Assembly: GCF_900142925.1 (NCBI RefSeq)
Contig: NZ_FRCN01000011.1
Location: 186,001 to 250,000, forward strand
Source of the DNA: Chitinophaga sp. CF418
GTDB taxonomy: Bacteria > Bacteroidota > Bacteroidia > Chitinophagales > Chitinophagaceae
Direction of reading: 5' to 3'
Length of the DNA: 64,000 bases
Part shown: positions 17,659 through 25,359 of the stretch, in pieces
Layout of the letters: every line of letters begins with the position of its first letter
Numbering within the stretch: position 1 is the stretch's first letter
Made by a program: the position numbers and the translations under genes
The notes under the pieces: model-generated
What the model was told of the DNA's origin: nothing
The model's input: the letters and a program-made list of their open reading frames with translations, nothing else
Database searches by the model: none

Positions 17659-17662
17659 CCGC

Positions 17663-17950
17663 ATGCGCTACGGAATGACGTCAATGGAGGATGCACTCAG
17701 AGATTTTATGTCTAAAAGCCGGTTAAAACCGAGGCTCACTGAAGTGCGTATACAGGAAAACTGGGAACAACTAATGGGAAAGACCATCTCCCGTTATACA
17801 GAAAGTATACAACTCATTGACAATAAATTACACATCACTACCACTGTAGCTCCACTGAAACAAGAGCTGAGCTATTCTAAAGACCGTATTATCAAACTGG
17901 TAAATGAAATGCTGGGAGAAACCGTGGTAAGAGAAGTGGTGATAAGATAA
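17663..17950 (+). CDS. DUF721 (DciA-like) small protein
   Basis: 95 residues of the DUF721 family: SMEDALRDFMSKSRLKPRLT at the start, then VRIQENWEQLMGKTISRYTE and a beta-rich second half (LHITTTVAPLKQELSYSKDR). The family contains DciA, a helicase operator that helps load DnaB in bacteria lacking DnaC. Neighbouring recF supports a role in replication or repair. It ends at a terminator. Confidence 0.8.
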   Translation: MRYGMTSMEDALRDFMSKSRLKPRLTEVRIQENWEQLMGKTISRYTESIQLIDNKLHITTTVAPLKQELSYSKDRIIKLVNEMLGETVVREVVIR

Positions 17951-17979
17951 AATAACACTATTAATAAAACAAGAAGAGG

Positions 17980-18011
17980 CCGTTTCAATGATAATTGGGA
18001 CGGTTTTTTTT
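17980..18011 (+). terminator. Terminator after the recF-DUF721 unit
   Basis: CCGTTTCAAT at 17980-17989 pairs with ATTGGGACGG at 17994-18003 (G-U pairs included) and is followed by eight T. Confidence 0.75.
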
Positions 18012-18120
18012 ATATAACGCTGTACATACCGGCCGTCGCATTCTTTATGGTACGGACTGGTCGATAGTCGTAATCCGAAGGTCTGATTATTTGGAACTTC
18101 AACCTTCATAAAATTTATAG

Positions 18121-18561
18121 ATGGTATATATGAAAACACAATTTTTAGCTTCCTGTTTTGTCAGTATCCTGATATTCTTTAGCTCATATTGCCGGGGGCA
18201 GAATAAGACATCCAATGATAGTGCAGCAACCATGTTAAAGCAGTTTTATACCAGTTACATTACTGCAAGCGTGGAGTCGCTTGACGAAAAGAAACTTACT
18301 TTAATTAAAAAGCAATATTGTACAAAAAAAATCCTGAACAGGATAGCCAAAGATGAGGAATTGGATAATGATCCATTTGTGAATGCACAAGACACGGACA
18401 TCGACTGGCTGAGGACTTTGGTTATAAATAAGGATCCCAAAAAGCCAAATGTCTATATTGCGTCTTACATAAGCAACTACACCAAAAAGAGGATCATTAA
18501 CAAGTTACTCGTAGTAAAAGAAGGCCAGACCTATAAAATAGATGATATCCTGACGTATTGA
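18121..18561 (+). CDS. Exported DUF3828-like protein
   Basis: 146 residues starting at 18121, or at 18130 (MKTQFLASC), which would give a more typical signal peptide (FVSILIFFSSYCRG). The mature part has MLKQFYTSYITASVE, a central KYC-type region, and DPFVNAQDTDIDWLRTLVIN, which matches the general pattern of DUF3828/YbjP-like periplasmic proteins (FY..Y, DPFL.AQD). Function is unknown. It is a single-gene unit bounded by two look-alike terminators. The family call is by recollection of pattern and is moderate. Confidence 0.6.
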   Translation: MVYMKTQFLASCFVSILIFFSSYCRGQNKTSNDSAATMLKQFYTSYITASVESLDEKKLTLIKKQYCTKKILNRIAKDEELDNDPFVNAQDTDIDWLRTLVINKDPKKPNVYIASYISNYTKKRIINKLLVVKEGQTYKIDDILTY

Positions 18562-18580
18562 AACAGTGCGCTGGATTAAC

Positions 18581-18616
18581 AAAAAAGCCGTCCCAATAAT
18601 AATTGAGACGGCTTTT
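18581..18616. terminator. Bidirectional terminator after the DUF3828-like gene
   Basis: GCCGTCCCAAT at 18587-18597 pairs with ATTGAGACGGC at 18602-18612, with an A-run before and T-run after; it can serve both this gene and the convergent DUF4252 gene. Confidence 0.8.
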
Positions 18617-18677
18617 CTTCATAAATGCAGTATATAGGCTATCGGTCTGGTCTATCAGTAATATTCAGGAAGCATTT

Positions 18678-19190
18678 TTAGTTCTTTGCAAATCCTTCTA
18701 TCAGTGTGTTCACATCATTCATGTGCAACTTTGTACGTAAGCTCACGATCACAAATTCGGTATCTTCCTGTACCAGCATCACCACATTACCTAACTCATC
18801 TTCCCTCCCTTTATTCATGATAAAGACATTCGCACCTTCATGTCTCACTTCCATGAGGGTTTCAAAACCGTCCTTATCCATAAGTGTTTGCTTCAGTCGC
18901 TGTATGGAGGCCACATCCACAAAGTTCTGGCTGCCCATCAGCGTATACACCTTTACCTTCTGCACTTTTCCGATCAGCCGTTTCAGGGGTACTCCTTCTT
19001 CCTTCATGGCGCTCTTTGGCACTATCCAGGAAGCCAGTTTCAGCGGGATTCTTCCTACGCCTATTCTCACTCCCATTACATCGCTATGACGGCGTTGCTC
19101 GCGGTAAAATTTACGGAGAGATTTCTTCTGGGCCATAGCCGGACTTACCGCCAGCAAAAGTGCTGCTACAAGGATGGAACAATATTTCAT
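18678..19190 (-). CDS. DUF4252 protein, second copy
   Basis: 170 residues with a signal peptide (SILVAALLLAVSPAMAQ). The DUF4252 domain includes VQKVKVYTLMGSQNFVDVAS and a central EDELGNVVMLVQEDTEFVIV segment. Function of the family is unknown; it occurs in Bacteroidetes next to sigma factors, and the domain resembles small secreted beta/alpha proteins. It is the last gene of a four-gene set sigma, anti-sigma-like, DUF4252, DUF4252 on the minus strand, and appears to be a paralogue of its upstream neighbour, 29 bases away. Confidence 0.85.
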   Translation of the reverse strand: MKYCSILVAALLLAVSPAMAQKKSLRKFYREQRRHSDVMGVRIGVGRIPLKLASWIVPKSAMKEEGVPLKRLIGKVQKVKVYTLMGSQNFVDVASIQRLKQTLMDKDGFETLMEVRHEGANVFIMNKGREDELGNVVMLVQEDTEFVIVSLRTKLHMNDVNTLIEGFAKN

Positions 19191-19219
19191 TTCAAAAGGT
19201 TATGTGGTGATAAAGTGGG

Positions 19220-19741
19220 TTAATGTTTCAGGTTCTTGAGCTTGTCAAAACCGTCTATATTCATATTTGATGCCAGCTGGCTGATCTCCGCGAGGTCAAT
19301 GTCTCCTACCAGGCTCATTGCCAGGAACTCGTCGTCGCTGCCTACCAGCATGATCAGTTCAGCAATGTTCCCTTTCGCATTTTCCTTTACCAGGAAACGA
19401 AGGTCGTCTTTTCCATCGCGGACGGTCATCAGCTCTTCAAATTCTTTATTCAGCATAGAGGATGCTTCTTTGAATAACTGATTCCCTCCTTTGGTGTTTT
19501 CTTTCGCCAGGATACGCAGGCCCCTGATCTTTTTTACGATCTGGAGGAATTGTTTTCCTTCGGAGGAATTGATGTCCAGTTTACTGAACATGCTAAACAT
19601 CTTGGGTGTGACACTTATCAGGGTGAAACTCTGATCGCTCTCATATTTTTCAAAAAAGCGGTCTATTCCACTTCCCTGCTGGGCAAATAGCGGCGTGCTG
19701 GTGACTGCAACAAGCAGCAACAGTAACAAAAAGCGTTTCAT
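19220..19741 (-). CDS. DUF4252 protein, first copy
   Basis: 173 residues with a signal peptide (LLLLLLVAVTSTPLFAQ). Core motifs: YESDQSFTLISVTPKMFSMF, IRGLRILAKENTKGG and NIAELIMLVGSDDEFLAMSL, which are the DUF4252 hallmark strands. The domain is shared with the next gene, so the two arose by duplication. Placed directly behind a sigma/anti-sigma-like pair; the secreted product could be the main output or the sensor of that sigma module, which is inference. Confidence 0.85.
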   Translation of the reverse strand: MKRFLLLLLLVAVTSTPLFAQQGSGIDRFFEKYESDQSFTLISVTPKMFSMFSKLDINSSEGKQFLQIVKKIRGLRILAKENTKGGNQLFKEASSMLNKEFEELMTVRDGKDDLRFLVKENAKGNIAELIMLVGSDDEFLAMSLVGDIDLAEISQLASNMNIDGFDKLKNLKH

Positions 19742-19777
19742 GTGTTTTTTTTTTATCGAAATTTAGAATGGCCTTGA

Positions 19778-20278
19778 TTAATTTGCTTTGATCTTCTCCG
19801 TAGCATCGTTGAAGTAAGCCAGTTTCTGCATTTGTGCTGTACCCTTGTTCAGGTTGCGGGACAGCAGCTGCAATGCTTTCTGTGTGACAGCAAATGCTTT
19901 TTCGGGATCATCAAAAGTGTCCTGCTCTGACAGTGATGCCATTATCCGGTCCTGCTTTGACTCGACCTGCCGCGCTGCATACCCGATACCCACTGCGACC
20001 AGCAGCATGGCGGCATACTTCATCCAGTGCTGCCATATCATTTGTCTGACAGGCCTTTCCGGCGTCCGGGCCACTGGCATCTCTATATCAGGGAATACTG
20101 GCATCGGAATATCGCTTTCCTCAGCAAAGTATCTGAACAATGGCTGCGCCTCTTTCAGATCCGCAGGGAGATTAGCGATTTCCCTGCTGAAAAAACTGCG
20201 CAAAACTTCCTCTTCCTCCAGTGTAGAGGTACCATCCCAATAGCGGTCCAGTAGTTCCCTGACTTTGTTAAACTCCAT
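19778..20278 (-). CDS. Putative anti-sigma-type membrane protein
   Basis: 166 residues from the ATG at 20278 (MEFNKVRELLDRYWDGTSTL); a frame extension to 20323 exists but would overlap the sigma gene by 56 bases and adds a Cys-rich, unlikely N-terminus. The first part resembles the cytosolic N-domain of FecR-like anti-sigma proteins (DRYWDGTSTLEEEEVLRSFF), followed by one transmembrane helix (MKYAAMLLVAVGIGYAA) and a helical periplasmic end. Overlaps the sigma factor gene by about 11 bases, typical of tight coupling. No zinc finger. Confidence 0.7.
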   Translation of the reverse strand: MEFNKVRELLDRYWDGTSTLEEEEVLRSFFSREIANLPADLKEAQPLFRYFAEESDIPMPVFPDIEMPVARTPERPVRQMIWQHWMKYAAMLLVAVGIGYAARQVESKQDRIMASLSEQDTFDDPEKAFAVTQKALQLLSRNLNKGTAQMQKLAYFNDATEKIKAN

Positions 20279-20783
20279 ACACTTGCAGTTTTTGTAATTG
20301 TTCACGCACTGTTTTCCTTGCACGGTGAAGGTTTATCTTCACTTCACTCAGTTCGACAGACAGTATCTCTGCTATCTCCTGATAGCTGTACCCGTCAATA
20401 TCTCTCAGTTGTATAATAGTACGGTATTTTTCCGGCAAAGCCGCAATAATACGATGTACCCTGTTCATTACGTCCTGTTGCTCTGCAGCAGCATGAGGAT
20501 TAGGCTGATGTTGTGCAGGCATATCCCCTGCCTTGTCCAGCTCTTCCGACCGCCTGTATTTCCTGGCTTTCAGTTTGTCAAGGGCCAGGTTGCGTACGAT
20601 ACGCATGCACCAGGCTTCCACGCTCTGCAGATCGGTCATCCGCTCCTGCTGCTGCCATACCTTCATCAGGGCGTCCTGTGTTATGTCCATCGCATCTTCC
20701 TCGTTCTCAAGCAACCGGTAGGCAAAGCGGTACAGCTTCTGCCTGACGGGTACTACCTGGGAGAGAAATATTGCTAATGACAT
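20268..20783 (-). CDS. ECF-family RNA polymerase sigma factor
   Basis: 171 residues. Region 2 is LYRFAYRLLENEEDAMDITQ then DALMKVW; region 4 is IIAALPEKYRTIIQLRDIDG then YSYQEIAEILSVELSEVKINLHRAR in consecutive stretches, giving a clear helix-turn-helix. Heads a four-gene unit with a membrane anti-sigma-like protein and two DUF4252 proteins, an order that recurs in Bacteroidetes. Its regulon is probably envelope or stress related; the module likely controls itself. Confidence 0.9.
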   Translation of the reverse strand: MSLAIFLSQVVPVRQKLYRFAYRLLENEEDAMDITQDALMKVWQQQERMTDLQSVEAWCMRIVRNLALDKLKARKYRRSEELDKAGDMPAQHQPNPHAAAEQQDVMNRVHRIIAALPEKYRTIIQLRDIDGYSYQEIAEILSVELSEVKINLHRARKTVREQLQKLQVYGV

Positions 20784-20955
20784 AGATAACAGATTCCTTG
20801 TTCTAAGTTACTAATTAACCCCTACCGCTTTTTCTCTCCTCTTCGATCCGGATGCCACAGGGCGTTTATACAAAGAAGACGACCCGTAAAATACTTTGTT
20901 ACAAAAAAAGGGAAGATTTTTAGAAAAAAAGGACAATCTGTTTAAAATGAGTAGG

Positions 20956-22008
20956 TTATAATTTTATCCGCGGATCTATAATGGTGTACAAAAGATCCGC
21001 CAGCAGGTTAATGATCACAAAAATACCCGCTGTAAATAAGATAGCTCCCATCAGCACGGGAAAATCGAACTTTTCCAAAGCATCCACCGTCACTTTCCCG
21101 ATACCCTTCCAGCCGAAGATATATTCCACGAAAAATGCCCCTGCCAGCAATTCGGCAAACCAGCCGGTGATAGCAGTAATAACGGGATTCAGGGCATTCC
21201 GGAGTGCATGCCGCAATACCACCAGCCTTCCGGGCAGGCCCTTGGCATAAGCAGTACGTATATAATCCTGGTGCAGCACGTCCAGCATGGCGCTGCGCGT
21301 TAACTGCACAATAATGGCCAGCGGCCGGATGCCCAGTGTAATGGCAGGCAGGACGAGGTTCTGGAGATTGATGGTCCTTCCCGCAAAAGGATCTGTTTCA
21401 TACAAACTGCCCGTCATATGCAGCCCTGTATAATCGCTCCATACAAAGCCAAACAGGTAAGCCAGCACAATACCCATAAAGAAAGACGGGGCAGAAATAC
21501 CCACCACACTGGCAAATACAGCCCCTGTATCCATCCAGGTATTTTGTTTTACTGCGGATATGATGCCTAGTCCTATCCCCACCACAGTTGCAAACAGCAT
21601 GGCAGCAATGGCCAGGACCAGCGTTCCCGGCAGGGCTTCCGTCAATATTTCCCAAACGTCTTTCTTTCCCTGGTAGGAACGGCGCAGATAGGGTGTTTTC
21701 AGTACAAGCATCCTGTCGCCTGATAAATGAGCTAGTGTAAGATAATGCAGGACGCCTTTCGCTTCCTCCTGGGTATGAATACTCAGCGGGGAAATGTCAT
21801 TTAAATACAAAAGGAACTGCACCGGTAATGGTTTATCCAGGTGCAATTCCTTCTTTACATTTTCAAGCGATGTCACATCTGCGCGCTGTCCCAGTGTCAA
21901 ACGGGCCGGATCTCCCGGCAATACATTGAACAGGAAGAATACCAGGAGTACTACACCCAGCAGTACTAGTACCCCATAACTGAGTTTACGCAGCAGAAAT
22001 CTGAACAT
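20956..22008 (-). CDS. ABC transporter permease, DppB/OppB type
   Basis: 350 residues. Begins FRFLLRKLSYGVLVLLGVVL and has the EAA-type loop and binding-protein-dependent transport region (YIRTAYAKGLPGRLVVLRHA), with further helices to the end (VLMGAILFTAGIFVIINLLA, then LYTIIDPRIKL). Such permeases form the pore for peptide or nickel uptake with a second permease, two ATPases and a binding protein. None of these partners is adjacent. It starts 8 bases after the DoxX gene stop, so the two may be co-transcribed, though a functional link is not evident. Confidence 0.88.
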   Translation of the reverse strand: MFRFLLRKLSYGVLVLLGVVLLVFFLFNVLPGDPARLTLGQRADVTSLENVKKELHLDKPLPVQFLLYLNDISPLSIHTQEEAKGVLHYLTLAHLSGDRMLVLKTPYLRRSYQGKKDVWEILTEALPGTLVLAIAAMLFATVVGIGLGIISAVKQNTWMDTGAVFASVVGISAPSFFMGIVLAYLFGFVWSDYTGLHMTGSLYETDPFAGRTINLQNLVLPAITLGIRPLAIIVQLTRSAMLDVLHQDYIRTAYAKGLPGRLVVLRHALRNALNPVITAITGWFAELLAGAFFVEYIFGWKGIGKVTVDALEKFDFPVLMGAILFTAGIFVIINLLADLLYTIIDPRIKL

Positions 22009-22016
22009 GCATTTAT

Positions 22017-23105
22017 TTATGGTATGTCGTTATAATGCCATTTGCCCTTTACAGTGCCTTTTTCCAGCAATATCAGGCATGGATTGCTCCTTCCTGCTGT
22101 CTTGATTGCAGTGCCGTCCATCTGTAAGAATGGGAACTGCAATCCATGTGCAGCGGTAAAAGCCGAAATATCCGCTTTACCGGAAGCGGTCACACCGTAA
22201 ATATAGACCTTACCAGCCTTAAACTGTTCCTGCAGGGCATGCATTTTGGCATCCCAGCCTTTACCTGCTTCATTTACATTCTTCACGAGGAACAGGTATA
22301 CCGGTGTTGGTTCAGACAGGATAGCCTGGGTCTGATCTGCGCCATCCAGGTCTGTCAGGATGAAGTCCTTCACAGGCGCCTCTCCTTCTGCTTCACGTAC
22401 CAGCTTATCACGACGGTCTACAAACTTCCAGGTGCTGTCTGACCATGGATAGTTCTCAGGAGTGAATTCTTTCTGCTGACCATCCTTTTCGTATATCAGC
22501 ACTGTTTCATATTCCGCAGGACGCGCACCTGGAGGCAGTTTCATCTTCTCCGGCAGGTTGTTACCTACTTTATATCCCAGGCAATCCACGATAGGCAGGT
22601 GTGACAATGTATACCATTGTAAGCCGGCCGCAAATAAAACAGATACAAGCGTCAGCACAGCCGTCAGCTTTTTACCAAACAGTGGCTGTATGCGTTTCCT
22701 GTAGATGAAAATGATCAGTATCATCACCAGCAGTATCACATCTTTCCAGAACGTTTCTGTAGCCGTCAGTTTGATACAGTCGCCAAAACATCCGCATTCC
22801 TTTATTTCCCCGCTGTACAGGGCATAACCTGTCAGGAAGGTAAAGAACGCGATCATGAGAAGCAGTAAGGTGGAAGTCAGACGCATGCTGAATCCTAAGA
22901 TTAAAGCAGCGCCCAGCGCTATCTCCAGGGTATTCATCACCAGGGAGTAGGTAAGCGATAACGGAGACATGAAGGTCATGTGCAGGACCTCAAAAAACTC
23001 TTCCATTTTATAACTGAGTCCCAGGGGATCATTTGCTTTGACGAGACCTGAGAAGATAAATAAAACGCCAACGATAATTCTTAATAGGTTCAGGAGCAGT
23101 TTCAT
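22017..23105 (-). CDS. DoxX/MauE-type membrane protein, BT_3928 family
   Basis: 362 residues. The N-terminal third has four transmembrane helices of the DoxX/MauE type (LLRIIVGVLFIFSGLVKAND at the start; KECGCFGDCIKLTATETFWK holds the conserved cysteines). A fifth helix (LTAVLTLVSVLFAAGLQWY) leads to a periplasmic domain of about 200 residues without a catalytic motif. MauE-like proteins pass redox equivalents to periplasmic disulfides; here the C-G-C-F-G-D-C motif may do that, but this is inference. Divergent from folP and just upstream of the OppB-type permease. Confidence 0.8.
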   Translation of the reverse strand: MKLLLNLLRIIVGVLFIFSGLVKANDPLGLSYKMEEFFEVLHMTFMSPLSLTYSLVMNTLEIALGAALILGFSMRLTSTLLLLMIAFFTFLTGYALYSGEIKECGCFGDCIKLTATETFWKDVILLVMILIIFIYRKRIQPLFGKKLTAVLTLVSVLFAAGLQWYTLSHLPIVDCLGYKVGNNLPEKMKLPPGARPAEYETVLIYEKDGQQKEFTPENYPWSDSTWKFVDRRDKLVREAEGEAPVKDFILTDLDGADQTQAILSEPTPVYLFLVKNVNEAGKGWDAKMHALQEQFKAGKVYIYGVTASGKADISAFTAAHGLQFPFLQMDGTAIKTAGRSNPCLILLEKGTVKGKWHYNDIP

Positions 23106-23139
23106 GGATAACTATTTTTAGTGGTGCTCACATACTTAC

Positions 23140-23168
23140 TTGCAGATCACCACATTATTCTATTTTTG
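23140..23168 (+). promoter_or_regulatory. folP promoter, -33 and -7 boxes
   Basis: TTG at 23140-23142 is 18 bases from TATTTTTG at 23161-23168 (TAnnTTTG). The predicted start of transcription lies before the ATG at 23190, so upstream GTG codons cannot be the start. Confidence 0.65.
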
Positions 23169-23189
23169 TCTGGCAAAATAATCAATAAA

Positions 23190-24059
23190 ATGCAAATGGA
23201 TACTATGGAAGGGAGGAACGGCGAATATACCGGCACGATCAACTGTCAGGGCTCATTACTGGATTTGTCCAAACCAGTTATAATGGGCATCATCAACATC
23301 ACGGAAGATTCATTCTTTGCCGGCAGCAGAACGCAGCATATTGATCTCATTCTTGAAAGAGCGGCGCAGCTGCTGGAACACGGAGCACAGATCCTGGACA
23401 TCGGTGCACAGAGCACCCGTCCCGGCGCCATCGACGTCGGTCCTGAAACAGAACTGGCGCGCTTACTACCGGCTGTCAGGATACTGAAAGAACATTATCC
23501 AAAAGCCATCCTCTCTATCGATACATACTACGCGAATGTAGCAGAACAGACTATACATGCGGGCGCAGCCATCATCAATGATATCAGTGCCGGTGATATG
23601 GATAAGGAGATGATCCCCACTGCAGGACGGCTACAGGTGCCTTACATCGCCATGCATATGAAAGGCACACCTGCTGATATGCAACATAGGCCGGCCTATG
23701 AAGATGTAACACAGGAAGTGCTGGATTACTTTATCCGTAAACGTGCAGAATGCCTGCAGGCAGGTATCAAAGATATCATCATCGACCCTGGTTTCGGCTT
23801 TGGAAAAACCATCGCCCACAACTATACGCTGATGAAGAAGCTCCATGTGTTCCACATGCTGGATTGTCCGCTGCTGGTAGGCATTTCCAGGAAATCAATG
23901 ATCTATAAATTGCTTGACATTACACCTGCTGAAGCATTGAATGGTACAACAATACTGCATACACTTGCTTTGCAGCAGGGCGCACACATCCTGCGTGTAC
24001 ATGATGTGAAAGCTGCTATGGAAGCGGTAAAGATCACGCAGTATATGAATACACTTTAG
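23190..24059 (+). CDS. folP: Dihydropteroate synthase
   Basis: About 289 residues from the ATG at 23190; an open extension to GTG 23121 is rejected because the promoter lies inside it. Conserved loops: KPVIMGIINITEDSFFAGS, ILDIGAQSTRPGA, INDISAGDMDKEMI, AMHMKGTPADMQ, IIDPGFGFGKT and LVGISRKSMIY. It condenses p-aminobenzoate with the pterin pyrophosphate in folate synthesis and is the target of sulfonamides. It is followed 29 bases later by cdaA, a neighbour conserved across Bacteroidetes, so both likely share the promoter. Confidence 0.95.
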   Translation: MQMDTMEGRNGEYTGTINCQGSLLDLSKPVIMGIINITEDSFFAGSRTQHIDLILERAAQLLEHGAQILDIGAQSTRPGAIDVGPETELARLLPAVRILKEHYPKAILSIDTYYANVAEQTIHAGAAIINDISAGDMDKEMIPTAGRLQVPYIAMHMKGTPADMQHRPAYEDVTQEVLDYFIRKRAECLQAGIKDIIIDPGFGFGKTIAHNYTLMKKLHVFHMLDCPLLVGISRKSMIYKLLDITPAEALNGTTILHTLALQQGAHILRVHDVKAAMEAVKITQYMNTL

Positions 24060-24088
24060 CTGATAAATATTCGCTATTTTTACGATCT

Positions 24089-24898
24089 ATGGAGAGCTTA
24101 TTTAGTTTTTACGGTTATCATTTCCACTGGTTAAATATACTCGACCTGGCAATCGTGATCTTCCTGGTGGTACAGCTGTACCGCCTGTTGAAAGGTAGCC
24201 TGGCCTTTAACATCTTCGTAGGACTATTGATCATCTATCTGGCTTACTTTGTAGTACAACACCTGCAGATGCCGATACTTTCTACTCTGCTGCAGAGTTT
24301 CATCAATATCGGACTGATCGCTATTATCATAATTTTCCAGCCTGAGATCAGGAAGTTCCTGCTGGTATTGGGGAAAAAGGCGCCGCTCAGTAAAGACAGT
24401 TTTTTCACCAAGTTGTTCCTGCCTGATAAGTTTAAAAGTTATAAGGAAGAAGAGAATATCATCAATGAAGTGATCACTGCTATAGCCCGTATGGCCGGCA
24501 GCCGCACAGGAGCGCTGATCGTGATCGCCAATACTTATCGTGTGAAGTTTGACACTGCATCCAGTATAGCTATCGACAGTAACATCAACGCCAAATTACT
24601 GGAGAGCATCTTCTGCAAAGGCAGTCCCCTTCACGATGGCGCACTGATCATTGTAGGCAACAAAATACTCGCTGCAAAAGTGATACTGCCTGTGTCAGAG
24701 AATCCTAACCTGCCCACGCGGATCGGTTTACGTCACCGCTCAGGTGTAGGCATCACGGAGCACAGCGATAACCTGGCGCTTATCGTTTCGGAAGAAACAG
24801 GTGCTATTTCATATGCGCAGGATGGCAACCTGGTGCAGGATGTCTCGCTGGAAGAGCTGAAGGTGAAGATGTATGAGGTAATGGTGGATGGATATTGA
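24089..24898 (+). CDS. cdaA: Diadenylate cyclase CdaA
   Basis: 269 residues. N-terminal transmembrane helices (about residues 12-80, e.g. LAIVIFLVVQLYRLLKG and SFINIGLIAIIIIFQPEIRK) precede the DAC domain with its two active-site signatures, LHDGALIIVGNKILAA and GLRHRSGVGITEHSD. It makes cyclic di-AMP from two ATP at the inner membrane face; c-di-AMP controls osmolyte and potassium balance. Co-directional with folP. Confidence 0.95.
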   Translation: MESLFSFYGYHFHWLNILDLAIVIFLVVQLYRLLKGSLAFNIFVGLLIIYLAYFVVQHLQMPILSTLLQSFINIGLIAIIIIFQPEIRKFLLVLGKKAPLSKDSFFTKLFLPDKFKSYKEEENIINEVITAIARMAGSRTGALIVIANTYRVKFDTASSIAIDSNINAKLLESIFCKGSPLHDGALIIVGNKILAAKVILPVSENPNLPTRIGLRHRSGVGITEHSDNLALIVSEETGAISYAQDGNLVQDVSLEELKVKMYEVMVDGY

Positions 24899-24962
24899 TG
24901 ATGATGGCTGGAGCTGCCTCCGTCGCCCGGTATTTACAAAAACGTCATTAATACAACATAAT

Positions 24963-25070
24963 GGGGCTGTCTCATAAATAACTTTTACCCAAATTTATTC
25001 GGGTACCTGATGGAGAAAATTTTCGTATAAGAAATTCTCAGAGCCATCGAGTTACTTATGACACAGCCCC
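24963..25070. mobile_element. MITE-like element with 21-22 bp terminal inverted repeats
   Basis: Ends begin GGGGCTGTCTCATAAATAAC and the right end is its near-exact inverted copy (19 of 21 positions). GGGGCTGTCTC-type ends resemble those of IS1182/IS4-like transposons. The interior is only about 65 bases, with a second imperfect dyad (TGATGGAGAA / TTCTCAGAGCCATCG) and no ORF. No clear target duplication is visible, so it may be old or carried by a relative's transposase. Confidence 0.6.
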
Positions 25071-25125
25071 TTGTTTGTAACGCGGGGTGCAACCCCGGGG
25101 GAACAATACAGGATCATTCATGGTA

Positions 25126-25180
25126 ATCGGCTCCCGGCGGAGTCCTTTGTTTGTAGCGCGGGATGCAACCCCGGGAACGT
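25126..25180 (+). repeat. Two-hairpin dispersed repeat, copy at 25.1 kb
   Basis: Head hairpin GGCTCC-CGGC-GGAGTCC followed by TTTGTTTGTAGC and the second hairpin GCGGGATGCAACCCCGGG. A half copy without the head lies just upstream at 25071-25104 (TTGTTTGTAACGCGGGGTGC and its complement). Same family as at 36453, 47550, 49912 and 56100. Confidence 0.65.
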
Positions 25181-25304
25181 GTCGTTTATAACCTCGGAAA
25201 TCCCTTGAAACGTGTTGTTTATAACCTCTGGTGTAATCCCCGGGGATTGGATGGACGCGTAAATGGAATCAATGAATTTTAAATGATAGGACAAATCATA
25301 AAAC

Positions 25305-25341
25305 AAAAACGGCCGTTCGCATAAGACGAACGGCCGTTTTT
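25305..25341. terminator. Bidirectional terminator
   Basis: AAAAACGGCCGTTCG (25305-25319) and its exact complement (25327-25341), loop CATAAGA. Serves the FKBP gene on the minus strand and any plus-strand transcript from folP-cdaA. Confidence 0.9.
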
Positions 25342-25359
25342 ATTATCGGTAACTTTTGA

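Larger units (their letters stand above)
24899..25359. other. 461-base gene-free region with MITE-like element and palindromic repeats
   Basis: Contains a 108-bp inverted-repeat element (24963-25070), two members of a dispersed palindromic repeat family (25071-25104 and 25126-25180) with degenerate relatives to about 25250, and a strong bidirectional terminator at its right end. No coding region is supported. Confidence 0.75.

Noticed and set aside
23121..23189. N-terminal extension of FolP from GTG
   Set aside because: The -33/-7 promoter lies inside it.
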